Source: a virus
Virus record (IMG/VR): IMGVR_UViG_3300043466_002831
Span: 1 to 57,363 of that record
Direction: 5' to 3' (one strand)
Length of the DNA stretch: 57,363 nt
Each line of letters starts with the position of its first letter. Position 1 is the first letter of the stretch. The translations under genes were made by a program, and so were the position numbers. Below the pieces are notes generated by a model that worked only from the letters and a program-made list of their open reading frames with translations, was not told the origin of the DNA and made no database searches. This document shows positions 47,722-55,841 of this stretch, piece by piece.

Positions 47722-48167
47722 GAAGAATATAATCTTATCTTATCTTTTGCATTACCGATTAACCAAGGTTCGACATTTGGAATCTTATTGAGGAAATCCA
47801 ATTCATATTTATAACACCTTAGCTCTTCTTCATGTGGAGGAAGTTTTACTTTATTTCTTAAATAGAATAAATGTTTGGATTCATGAATGATGATTGCAGC
47901 AATATTATTTATTGAACCGTACAACATATCCCTCTGAGTAATTAGAATCGTGGAGGAGTCCTCAATAGTTGAAAACCCACCATTCCAATAAGATATGTGG
48001 TCACAAACTTCTATCAACAGTTCGTACTTATCTGAATCGGTATTTCTTATTAGTGCGACGGCACTATCAACTCTTAATTTCCACCCATCTCCGACATCAT
48101 CAATCTTAACTTGTGAGTAAATTGGGGTGAATAACACAACGAATAATAACAAAAAAAATAGTCTCAT
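47712..48167 (-). CDS. Secreted HExxH zinc protease-like protein, 151 aa
   Basis: Signal peptide MRLFFLLLFVVLFTPIYS with cleavage before Gln19. AAIIIHESKHLFYL (about residues 90-103) gives an HExxH zinc site, and PHEEELRCYKYELDFL carries downstream Glu residues as a possible third ligand. It should act in the periplasm or outside. A minus-strand TATTTATA is 8 nt before the ATG. The substrate is unknown. Confidence 0.7.
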   Translation of the reverse strand: MRLFFLLLFVVLFTPIYSQVKIDDVGDGWKLRVDSAVALIRNTDSDKYELLIEVCDHISYWNGGFSTIEDSSTILITQRDMLYGSINNIAAIIIHESKHLFYLRNKVKLPPHEEELRCYKYELDFLNKIPNVEPWLIGNAKDKIRLYSSLD

Positions 48168-48175
48168 AATTTAAT

Positions 48176-48183
48176 TATAAATA
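48176..48183 (-). promoter_or_regulatory. Candidate late-promoter motif TATTTATA (minus strand)
   Basis: 8 nt before the ATG at 48167, facing the secreted protease gene. It is divergent from the copy at 48214. Confidence 0.45.
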
Positions 48184-48213
48184 GTAAAAATAAGGTCGAA
48201 TGATAAACCAATA

Positions 48214-48222
48214 ATATTTATA
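48214..48222 (+). promoter_or_regulatory. Candidate late-promoter motif ATATTTATA
   Basis: 34 nt before the ATG at 48257, with an A/C-rich leader. Confidence 0.45.
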
Positions 48223-48256
48223 GTCAATACTAAAATAAAAATAAACCAAAAACAAA

Positions 48257-50176
48257 ATGCTAATGAAAAAAATTCTCCTTTCCCTAACGTTCTCGTTATT
48301 AACCATTTTTGGTTTTGGGCAAACCACAACTTGTCCAATACCATCGACCGCAGGTGTTTACATTAACTTGGACACCTCGTACTTAGCAGGTACCGTTGCT
48401 CAAGGTTTTACCAATGTAGATTTATGTTTCTACAACAATACCTCGACAAAGATTACCGCTTTCCAATTTAGAGTTTTCTACGATAACTCGGCTTTTTCAG
48501 GTATCGATACCATAACTTCACTGAATACTTCATTCGCTCAAAACTTGAAATATTCTGTTGCTCAGGCATCTGGTTCGGCAACAATCACTTTCACTTATAC
48601 AGGTAGTTTATCAACATTTGAATTACCGTCAGGTCCGATTGTTAGATTAAAACTAGACCATGTATCAAACTTCGCATCACTTACTTCAATTGCGAATATG
48701 ACATTTGGAACAGTATCTACATATCCTGCAGTTGCAGCTAAACAAGATGGTACAGATAATACATTAACTCTACAAAACTACGGTGGTGTAATTGCTCCTC
48801 AAACAATGTCATTCAAAGGTACTTTTACCAACGTGACAGGTTCAGGGGCTAAAAACCTTACAGTTGCTTTGGAGAAGAAACTTAAACCAAGTGGTTCGTG
48901 GGTTCAAGTTACCAGTCAACTTACAAACACACAAGGTAAGTTTAATTTTGCAAACGTGGCAATAGATACTACAGGTTATTTTGTAAGAATTAAAGTACAA
49001 GGTGATACTATGGGTGTAGGTAACGTAATATCCACAGCAGATGCTCAAAAAGTACAGGACTATGTATTAGGTACACAAACACCAACAGGTTTTGATTACT
49101 ATGCTGCTGATGTTAATGGTGACAATAACTTAACTATCTCGGATGCTTGGGGTACATTTGGTAGAATCTCAGGTAGATTCTCTGTATGGCCTAACAACGT
49201 AAAAGATGTTAAGTTCTTTACAGTATCACAATACGGAACTATCAACGGTTCATCCACTAACTATACTTCATCAATTGCAGGTGTAACCAACTTCACTTAT
49301 GATATCATCGCAGGTCAACCTGACTCAGTTACTTACTATGTTTTAGTACCAGGTGATGCTAATGGAACAGGTTATAACATGGCACGTATGACACCAATCG
49401 AAGTGTTAATCGCACCTCAACCAGGTGTTGAACATCAAATCTATAATGTGATTGATAGTAGAGTTGAATATGATTTCCCAACAACAACTATCGAAGTTAA
49501 CGTACCAAGGTTATCAGTACAAGAAGGTAACTTGGTTAATGTACCTGTTAAAGTTTTAACTAACGGTACTGAGTTAGGTTCATTACAGTTCGGATTAAAA
49601 TACAACGATACATTACTTGAGTTCAAAGGTGTTGAAACAAAATCAGCAACTTCAAGTTGGGTATCATACTTGAACACAAACGACAACCAAATTGATTGGG
49701 GTGGATTCGATGTGAACAACCACACCAAACCACTTGTTGATGGTGCTGAGGTTGTGACTTTACAATTCGTTGCAAAAAAACCACAAGCGGAATGGACAGT
49801 TAGTCCTTTATGGACAACAAACAAATTCGCAGGAAACAACCAATGTAAAGATTTGGAAATCACACCAACAAACGGAATCGTTCAAGTATATAAGATGGCT
49901 TTCGGTGGTGATTTAACAGGTAATGATGAGATTACAGTTTCACCAAATCCAACAGATGATTTCACAACAATTACATTTAAAGTTAAAGAATACGGTCCTG
50001 TTAAACTTTCAGTTAAAGATTTAATGGGTAGAGAATATGAAGTTGTTTTGGATGGTTCAGTTCCAAAAGGAGAATATTCTTACATGGTTGATTTAGGTAA
50101 CTTATCACCAGGAGTTTACGTGGCAATGTTAAGAAGAGTTGACACAAACATCGCAACAAAAATAGTTGTACAATAA
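48257..50176 (+). CDS. Secreted cohesin/dockerin-like protein with T9SS type A sorting domain, 639 aa
   Basis: Signal peptide (MKKILLSLTFSLL...FGFG, cleaved before Gln). A cohesin-like beta sandwich (about 25-175) is followed by a carboxypeptidase-regulatory-like domain (about 178-250) and a dockerin-like unit with a Ca loop, AADVNGDNNLTISDAWG (about 275-300). A second cohesin-like domain lies at about 410-545 (IEVNVPRLSVQEGNLVNVPVKV). The C-terminal T9SS sorting domain starts at about 562 (SPNPTDDFTTITF, then VKDLMGRE, LGNLSPGVYVAML, KIVVQ). It should be exported by the host T9SS to the cell surface. An alternative ATG is at 48263. Confidence 0.85.
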   Translation: MLMKKILLSLTFSLLTIFGFGQTTTCPIPSTAGVYINLDTSYLAGTVAQGFTNVDLCFYNNTSTKITAFQFRVFYDNSAFSGIDTITSLNTSFAQNLKYSVAQASGSATITFTYTGSLSTFELPSGPIVRLKLDHVSNFASLTSIANMTFGTVSTYPAVAAKQDGTDNTLTLQNYGGVIAPQTMSFKGTFTNVTGSGAKNLTVALEKKLKPSGSWVQVTSQLTNTQGKFNFANVAIDTTGYFVRIKVQGDTMGVGNVISTADAQKVQDYVLGTQTPTGFDYYAADVNGDNNLTISDAWGTFGRISGRFSVWPNNVKDVKFFTVSQYGTINGSSTNYTSSIAGVTNFTYDIIAGQPDSVTYYVLVPGDANGTGYNMARMTPIEVLIAPQPGVEHQIYNVIDSRVEYDFPTTTIEVNVPRLSVQEGNLVNVPVKVLTNGTELGSLQFGLKYNDTLLEFKGVETKSATSSWVSYLNTNDNQIDWGGFDVNNHTKPLVDGAEVVTLQFVAKKPQAEWTVSPLWTTNKFAGNNQCKDLEITPTNGIVQVYKMAFGGDLTGNDEITVSPNPTDDFTTITFKVKEYGPVKLSVKDLMGREYEVVLDGSVPKGEYSYMVDLGNLSPGVYVAMLRRVDTNIATKIVVQ

Positions 50177-50183
50177 TTATAAT

Positions 50184-50203
50184 GAGGTCACTTCGGTGAC
50201 CTC
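50184..50203 (+). terminator. UUCG hairpin after the T9SS protein gene
   Basis: GAGGTCAC (50184-50191), TTCG, GTGACCTC (50196-50203), a perfect 8-bp stem. Only a weak T content follows, so it may be an mRNA-stabilising hairpin or a partial terminator. Confidence 0.6.
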
Positions 50204-50242
50204 TTAGCCAAAATAATAAACCAAAACAAAAACAAAACAAAA

Positions 50243-50575
50243 ATGAGTGAAGAAACACAAGAAACAAACGACGGAACTTGGTCTGGCCTTAAAAAGACCC
50301 TAATCGGAACAATATCAACAGCGGTTTTAGCTGGTGGTACTTGGTTTACAACAACACTTTTCGGTGGTGAAAGTTCTGATGACAAAGAAGAACCTAAAAC
50401 TGAACAAGCTGCACCTGCATCACAACCTGTTATCAACTTGAATGTACAACAAAATCAAGAAAACAAACAAAAGGTTGAGAATGGTGGAACTCATGTTATT
50501 GAACGAGTAGTTGAAAAACCTGCAGCTTCACAACCAGCACAAGCACAACCTAAAAAGGAAGAAGAAAGTTGGTAA
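50243..50575 (+). CDS. Membrane protein with long disordered tail, 110 aa
   Basis: One membrane helix (about residues 19-41, LIGTISTAVLAGGTWFTTTLF) is followed by a Pro-, Ala-, Gln- and Glu-rich tail (ASQPVINLNVQQNQ..., PKKEEESW). The leader is strikingly A/C rich (aaaacaaaaacaaaacaaaaATG). It ends overlapping the CsgG-like gene by one base, so it is probably part of that module. Confidence 0.6.
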   Translation: MSEETQETNDGTWSGLKKTLIGTISTAVLAGGTWFTTTLFGGESSDDKEEPKTEQAAPASQPVINLNVQQNQENKQKVENGGTHVIERVVEKPAASQPAQAQPKKEEESW

Positions 50576-51291
50576 TGAGAAAGTTGTTATTGATTACACT
50601 ACCATTATTTTTGTTCTCTTGTAAAGTAAGTGGACAAATTGGTACGGTAAAAACTGAAGAGTATCAAGCAGATTTCGAAAAGAAACAATCTATGGCGGTC
50701 GTGTCGGATTACACCGACACAATCGTTATTCCTATTCAAGTTCTTAAAATTGGTATCAACGAGGAACTTTATGAAATGTACCCTGAACTTAAAGATAAAA
50801 GAGTTGGGTTAGGGGTTGCAAACATTGTGTTAGAGTACTTGGAGTCAACAGATAGATTTAAGTTCACTGAAGACCGAGAAGAAATTAAACAAAAGATGAT
50901 TGCACAAGACAAAGCATCTGATAAAGGTATTTCGAGTAATAAAATTGAAGTTAAGGGTAACGTTATCTTAGCTAAGTATTTTGTTTACATCGAGGTATAT
51001 GACTTTTCAGTTTCTGAAGACGAAGTGGTTAAAGCGGTTGACGGAGCTAAGGCGACACAGACAACTCGTTTGGGATTACAAGTTAGATTTGTTGATGCTG
51101 AAACAGGTGAGATTATCACAGGTAGTGGTTTAGGTGAGTCCTCAACTGTTAAGACATCTTCAATTTTGTCTGATGTGGAAGACATTAAGTTTAATCAATC
51201 AACAATAGGTATTTCGACCAAAAAGGCTCTCGAAACGGCATCGTCAAGAGTTGTGTCAAAATTAATAAAAAAGGGTGTCTTTAAATCTTAA
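50575..51291 (+). CDS. CsgG-like outer-membrane lipoprotein, 238 aa
   Basis: Lipoprotein signal MRKLLLITLPLFLFSC (lipobox LFSC, Cys16). The body matches the CsgG family: VGLGVANIVLEYLESTDRFKFTEDREEIKQ, KYFVYIEVYDFSVSEDE, and LGLQVRFVDAETGEIITGSGLGESS, with a C-terminal helix ALETASSRVVSKLIKKG. CsgG forms a ring-shaped pore in the outer membrane that exports curli subunits. No CsgA-like subunit is obvious, but the next exported protein has an N/Q/G-rich region. Known CsgG-like proteins also occur on mobile elements. The start at 50575 is chosen for coupling to the upstream stop. Confidence 0.75.
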   Translation: MRKLLLITLPLFLFSCKVSGQIGTVKTEEYQADFEKKQSMAVVSDYTDTIVIPIQVLKIGINEELYEMYPELKDKRVGLGVANIVLEYLESTDRFKFTEDREEIKQKMIAQDKASDKGISSNKIEVKGNVILAKYFVYIEVYDFSVSEDEVVKAVDGAKATQTTRLGLQVRFVDAETGEIITGSGLGESSTVKTSSILSDVEDIKFNQSTIGISTKKALETASSRVVSKLIKKGVFKS

Positions 51292-51297
51292 AAACAA

Positions 51298-51645
51298 ATG
51301 AATTTAAAAAAATTATTAATGGGTGAAACAGGTTACACAAAGGTAGACGATAAGAATCGTTTCTACTACATGTTACAACAAATGCAATCAAATCGTTGGA
51401 GAATTACCGCAATCGTATTGGGGTTATTTTTCTTCATTATCTTGGGTATCAACTCAGCGGTGTTCTTTGGAATTGAAATCAAAGAAGATTGGAAAGAGAT
51501 GTTACTTATCCTTTTAGGTGCGTTCGTTGGTAACTTAAACAAAGTGGTTGATTACTGGTTCAATTCAGAAGACCGTGATAAAATGTTAATCCAAAAAGTT
51601 GACGAAGAAGACGGTAATGTTATGTCTGACGTGACAGAAATCTAA
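51298..51645 (+). CDS. Two-helix membrane protein, holin-like, 115 aa
   Basis: Two membrane segments (about residues 36-57 and 69-86, ITAIVLGLFFFIILGINSAVFF and MLLILLGAFVGNLNKVVDYWF) are followed by an acidic C-terminus. The size and the LGAFVGNLNKVVDYWF pattern recall holin-like proteins of tailed phages. It lies between the CsgG-like and barrel-like genes. Confidence 0.6.
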   Translation: MNLKKLLMGETGYTKVDDKNRFYYMLQQMQSNRWRITAIVLGLFFFIILGINSAVFFGIEIKEDWKEMLLILLGAFVGNLNKVVDYWFNSEDRDKMLIQKVDEEDGNVMSDVTEI

Positions 51646-51646
51646 T

Positions 51647-53131
51647 ATGAATATTAAGAAAATTTTATTTACTTTAAGTTTTCTGTTCAACACGATAATG
51701 GTTTTAGGACAGGGGTTCTCGTATACATTTACGGACCCCTGTACCTTTAAACAGAAACAAATTTATATCGACAATCCATCGGGTAATGTGTTACTTACCT
51801 ATAATGGTTCGATACAGAGTTTTACCGCAGCTGAATTACAATCAGGGGCGATGGAACAGTGGGTTAATCAAGTTAATTCACAAAATCCCAACGGACCATG
51901 TAGTGGTGTTGGTTTAGCCCAAAATACAAATATGAATGTGTTAATAACTCAAAATAATATTGCGGTATTGACTAATGTGATGTCAGCATTAACCGACATA
52001 AGTTCAATTGGGGGAGCGAGTGTTGGTGGAATTGTCGAGGCGAAAGAAAAATCAGCATCAGAGGACAACAAAAAAAAGAACAACAACTCATCGAATAATA
52101 ATAATACGACATCAAATAGTAATCCTACCACTAATGGTCAGGGTAGTCAAACCATTAACAATCAAAAACAAGGAAATGGGCAAACTAACGAGGGAAATAA
52201 TGGTAGCTCTGGAGGAACTCAGACAAATCAACCAAACCAAACAGGCGGAAACACTAATCCAAATGGTGGAGGACAAACTCAAGGAAGTGGAGAAACGTCA
52301 CAGACATCAGGAGGAAACACAGGAAATCCGAATACAACAACTCAAGGAGGAGGTCAACAGACTGGGTCGACTGTAGGAGGGAACGGTTCAAATCCTCAGG
52401 GTAATGGTCAGAATAGTAATACACAAACTCCTGACGAAACACAACAAAATCAAAGTACAGATAATGCGAGAAGTACATCAAGTGCAAAAGAGAAAGTTGC
52501 TAATGCAAAACAAGGAGGGATTGTATTGAATGGTGATATAGTTGTAATTAATAGTGCGACACAAGGAGAACCACAACAATTTAGAATGAATATGAGTGTT
52601 GTTAAAAGTAATACCAACAACACAGTTGTTAAAGGTGCGTTACTTAACTATACAACCAGTATTAACAACTCAAGTTTAACTTTATTCATGGGTAGGAAAG
52701 TTAAAAGTTTTACAGGGATTGTTGCTAATTCATCAATGTTAAACTTTGAGAGAGATTTGTTCAATACTACTTCTTTAATGACTTCATACAAGTATAAATC
52801 AATTACATCAACACTTGGGGTTAATTTTACTACGGGTAAATTGGGTGAATCAAGATTCCAAAGTTTATCTGCACTTGGTGGTGGAGTTGGAACATTCAAA
52901 GTAAGTAAGAAGATAACCAATACAACCATGATGGTTGTGGTTTATTCACCTTTCGTTTATTACTACGAAGGTTTATGGTATAAGTCAGGTTGGTTAATGG
53001 TTCCATTCACAGCATTTGATTATAGATTAACAAAGAAATTTAAACTTAACTTGAGCTTCAGTGGGGTTCAACAAATAAAAAGTACCACAATAAATTACCA
53101 AGTATTACTTGGGGCAAAGGCATTATTATAA
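51647..53131 (+). CDS. Exported protein with N/Q/G/T-rich linker and C-terminal beta-barrel-like domain, 494 aa
   Basis: Signal peptide (MNIKKILFTLSFLFNTIMVLG, cleaved before Gln). An N-terminal domain (about 24-130, FSYTFTDPCTFKQKQIYIDNP) has Cys residues. About 150 residues of Asn, Gln, Gly, Thr and Ser (about 140-285) follow. The C-terminal domain (about 290-494) is made of alternating-hydrophobic strands (SSLTLFMGRKVKSF..., FVYYYEGLWYKSGW..., YQVLLGAKALL), like a small outer-membrane barrel. Next to CsgG it may form an export or surface assembly. The linker is also unusual in base composition (rich in ACA, CAA and GGA). Confidence 0.65.
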   Translation: MNIKKILFTLSFLFNTIMVLGQGFSYTFTDPCTFKQKQIYIDNPSGNVLLTYNGSIQSFTAAELQSGAMEQWVNQVNSQNPNGPCSGVGLAQNTNMNVLITQNNIAVLTNVMSALTDISSIGGASVGGIVEAKEKSASEDNKKKNNNSSNNNNTTSNSNPTTNGQGSQTINNQKQGNGQTNEGNNGSSGGTQTNQPNQTGGNTNPNGGGQTQGSGETSQTSGGNTGNPNTTTQGGGQQTGSTVGGNGSNPQGNGQNSNTQTPDETQQNQSTDNARSTSSAKEKVANAKQGGIVLNGDIVVINSATQGEPQQFRMNMSVVKSNTNNTVVKGALLNYTTSINNSSLTLFMGRKVKSFTGIVANSSMLNFERDLFNTTSLMTSYKYKSITSTLGVNFTTGKLGESRFQSLSALGGGVGTFKVSKKITNTTMMVVVYSPFVYYYEGLWYKSGWLMVPFTAFDYRLTKKFKLNLSFSGVQQIKSTTINYQVLLGAKALL

Positions 53132-53132
53132 C

Positions 53133-53720
53133 ATGAAAAAACTATTACTAACATTAGGATTTATTTTACCATTATTCGTTTACGGGCAAAAAACATTAAG
53201 AGATTCAATTTATGTCAAGACTGACATGTTTGAGTTGGTGTATTCAGAGAAATTACAACAACCTAAATTTATTAGATACACGGTTCAATGTCCAAATGGA
53301 ACCGCACCAAGAAAGGGTATGGACTTTTACGTTTGTGATTCAATCCTAACCTCAGATGACAAGGACTATGCAAACAATCCATATGATAAAGGACATTTGG
53401 CACCTGCAGCTGATTTTAACTGTACAAGTGAAATGTTATTTAAGACCTTCACATACCTTAATTGTTCCCTACAACAAGAGAACCTTAACAGAACCACTTG
53501 GAGATTGTTAGAGGTAAGAGAAAGGGATTTATCAAAGACACAGAAAGTTGTTGTTGAGATTAGATGTGTGTATTCACCAAAGTCAATTGTGTTACCAACA
53601 GGTGCAACAATACCTGATGCATACTACAAGACAATCAAATACGGTAAAACTACTGAAGTGTATTACTTCAAGAACGAGAAACCATTAACAACAGATTATA
53701 CCAAATACAAAATAAAATGA
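53133..53720 (+). CDS. Secreted DNA/RNA non-specific endonuclease (NUC, beta-beta-alpha-Me)
   Basis: Signal peptide MKKLLLTLGFILPLFVYG, cleaved before Gln19. The active-site segment YDKGHLAPAADF near residues 89-100 corresponds to the DRGH motif, with Lys for Arg and the catalytic His kept. FTYLNCSLQQENLNRTTW near 110 supplies the metal-binding Asn and the conserved N-x-Q/LN-x-x-W. The family (Serratia nuclease, NucA) cuts DNA and RNA outside the cytoplasm. The start at 53133 removes an N-terminal run before the signal. It overlaps the next gene by 4 nt. Confidence 0.85.
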   Translation: MKKLLLTLGFILPLFVYGQKTLRDSIYVKTDMFELVYSEKLQQPKFIRYTVQCPNGTAPRKGMDFYVCDSILTSDDKDYANNPYDKGHLAPAADFNCTSEMLFKTFTYLNCSLQQENLNRTTWRLLEVRERDLSKTQKVVVEIRCVYSPKSIVLPTGATIPDAYYKTIKYGKTTEVYYFKNEKPLTTDYTKYKIK

Positions 53721-54166
53721 GAAAACTATTATTAATTCCCGTGATGTTCTTAGCGTCTTTAACTTACGCTCAGAACTGTTATTCAGTTAAACATGTTGAG
53801 AGTCGTGCTAATATTGAAGGTATTAGTCCAAAGAGATTCACACTTGGTGTTAAACAGATTACTGAAGAAGTAATATCAGAGAAGTATTCTATCTGTGAGG
53901 ATGGGGATAGTGTTTCTGTTATTGTTGAAAGTATTGAAGCTCCAACAACAGGGATTGCAATTGGTCCATTTGAAATGAAAAGAAAGGTAACAATTGTAAC
54001 TACCAAAATAATTATTAATGGTAAGGAATATGTCGGAGTAGGTGAGAGTAAGATTGATGTTAAGTCAACTTTTATTGAACTACAAGATGAGAACATACCA
54101 TTTGAAAAATCATCATTCTCCGCAGCATTAAAGAAATCTTTAATGGATGGTGTTAATAAAATATGA
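53717..54166 (+). CDS. Secreted hypothetical protein, 149 aa
   Basis: Signal peptide MRKLLLIPVMFLASLTYA, cleaved before Gln19, then a beta-rich domain (SVSVIVESIEAPTTGIAIGPF..., IVTTKIIINGKEYVGVGES) and a helical C-terminus. It overlaps the genes on both sides by 4 nt. The function is unknown; it may be part of the exported assembly. Confidence 0.65.
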   Translation: MRKLLLIPVMFLASLTYAQNCYSVKHVESRANIEGISPKRFTLGVKQITEEVISEKYSICEDGDSVSVIVESIEAPTTGIAIGPFEMKRKVTIVTTKIIINGKEYVGVGESKIDVKSTFIELQDENIPFEKSSFSAALKKSLMDGVNKI

Positions 54167-55839
54167 GGAAATATGTAACCATATTATTTTTAATTTTTAC
54201 CAATATTCTTTTTGGTCAAACATTTACGTATTCTGGTTACATCTATAATGCAGGAGGAGGAGCGGCACCTAATGTTCCCGTTAAGTTATATAAAAGAACC
54301 ACACCAAATTTGGTTGGGTTCACGTCACAAACAAACTATAACGGACATTCATATTATCGTTCAACAGGTAGTGCGACTTGGACTTCAGCAAAAACAACTT
54401 GTGAATCCATGAATGGTCACTTGGCAACAGTGTCTAATATCAGTGAGAATAATTTCTTATTCAACACATGGCCATCAGGTTGGATTGGGTATTATCAAGA
54501 TAAGGTTGCGGGATACACATATTCTGAACCTGCTGGTGGTTATCGTTGGACTGAGGTACAAGTTACCGATGGATTATCTGCAGACTATGACGTTTCTTCA
54601 TATTCTTCAGGAACGGTTTTGACCGACATTAAATCTTCAATTAACTCCACACTATATAATACACCAACTTATTCAAGTACAGGTGGTAAGTATCTAACAT
54701 TTAATGGGACTAACCAATACGCAATAACGAATAATTTGGCTTCTAAGTTTTCAAGTACTTCAATATCTGTAGTTGCTTGGATTTACCCAACAGGGAATGG
54801 TGTAATTGCATCTGAATTAGGTGTAGCAAGTCCTTCTTCAGGTTGGCATGAATCAATTATGGAAATTACTGGTTCAAACACATTAAGAGTTGGATTTTGG
54901 AACGGTGCGGGGATTACTCAATTAAGTACTTCAATTACTTTAAACACTTGGAATTTAGTATGCGTCACATACGATGGTACAACAATGAGAGGTTATTTAA
55001 ATAACGTAAACTTTGGTAGTACCAACTTTACTCGTCAAGCGGCGTTTTTACATAGTGGTACAGGACAACAACATTTTGCCTTTGGTTTACAAGATGCTAC
55101 TAACATGGGACATGGTGGTTATGGTGCGTTTAGATTGGGAGACATCCAATTCTTTAATAGAGCAATTACTGTTGATGAAATTGATAGAACATTTAATCTA
55201 TACAATTATAGATATAGGTCTAACCAATATGTTAATTGGAATCCTGGAGAACCTAACAATTCGGGGACTGAAGATTATACTCAGTTTGTAAGTGGAGGTA
55301 AATGGAATGACTTGGCAAACACATCACTACCATACGTGATAGAGTTTGATTATGTTGTCGGTTTCACTGCATGGGTATTACACCAAACAGTTTATACTAA
55401 TTCATTAGGGTATTATTCTTTTTCTCAATCAACAAATCCATCAACTGAATGGTATATTCAAATTGACATACCAACACCAACAACGACTATTAGTAATAAT
55501 GATGCGATTTCCGCCAACAATAAAGTAATAAGTAGAACATTTAACTCATTGGATTATTATCGATATGATGTTAATAATGATGGGAATATTAATATAACGG
55601 ATGTATACCGAATTTATATGAGAATTAGCGGTAGATTCTCAACTTGGGGAGGGTCTTTACCTAACACAAGATTATTTACTTCAAGCCAATATAATACAAT
55701 TAACACCTCAACTTCGGATTTAAGAAGTACATTACCTGGTACTACTTCAATCACAATTACTAGCCCAACGAGTGGTGCTAGTTCAAGTTATTATTTGATT
55801 AATACAGGATATTCAAATGGTTCAGTAGTTAGTTACTGA
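54163..55839 (+). CDS. Secreted C-type lectin with inserted LamG domain and dockerin-like C-terminus, 558 aa
   Basis: Signal peptide MRKYVTILFLIFTNILFG, cleaved before Gln19. A short carboxypeptidase-regulatory-like segment (20-55) leads to the first half of a C-type lectin fold (about 62-130, SATWTSAKTTCESMNGHLATVSN). A LamG/concanavalin-like domain (about 165-345, KYLTFNGTNQYAI..., LNTWNLVCVTYDGTTMRGYLN) interrupts it. The second lectin half follows (about 352-392, YVNWNPGEPNNSGTEDY, GKWNDLANTSLPYVIEFD). Near 455-510 is a dockerin-like unit (YDVNNDGNINITDVYRIYMRISGRF) like that in the 48257 protein. A surface-adhesion or receptor role is likely. Confidence 0.78.
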   Translation: MRKYVTILFLIFTNILFGQTFTYSGYIYNAGGGAAPNVPVKLYKRTTPNLVGFTSQTNYNGHSYYRSTGSATWTSAKTTCESMNGHLATVSNISENNFLFNTWPSGWIGYYQDKVAGYTYSEPAGGYRWTEVQVTDGLSADYDVSSYSSGTVLTDIKSSINSTLYNTPTYSSTGGKYLTFNGTNQYAITNNLASKFSSTSISVVAWIYPTGNGVIASELGVASPSSGWHESIMEITGSNTLRVGFWNGAGITQLSTSITLNTWNLVCVTYDGTTMRGYLNNVNFGSTNFTRQAAFLHSGTGQQHFAFGLQDATNMGHGGYGAFRLGDIQFFNRAITVDEIDRTFNLYNYRYRSNQYVNWNPGEPNNSGTEDYTQFVSGGKWNDLANTSLPYVIEFDYVVGFTAWVLHQTVYTNSLGYYSFSQSTNPSTEWYIQIDIPTPTTTISNNDAISANNKVISRTFNSLDYYRYDVNNDGNINITDVYRIYMRISGRFSTWGGSLPNTRLFTSSQYNTINTSTSDLRSTLPGTTSITITSPTSGASSSYYLINTGYSNGSVVSY

Positions 55840-55841
55840 AC

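Noticed and set aside
52008-52376. Plus-strand alternative frame in the N/Q-rich linker
   Set aside because: Low-complexity coding DNA opens other frames; the exported protein frame has signal peptide and domains on both sides.
54163-55839. Diversity-generating retroelement target, because of the C-type lectin fold
   Set aside because: No reverse transcriptase gene and no template repeat near the lectin were seen.
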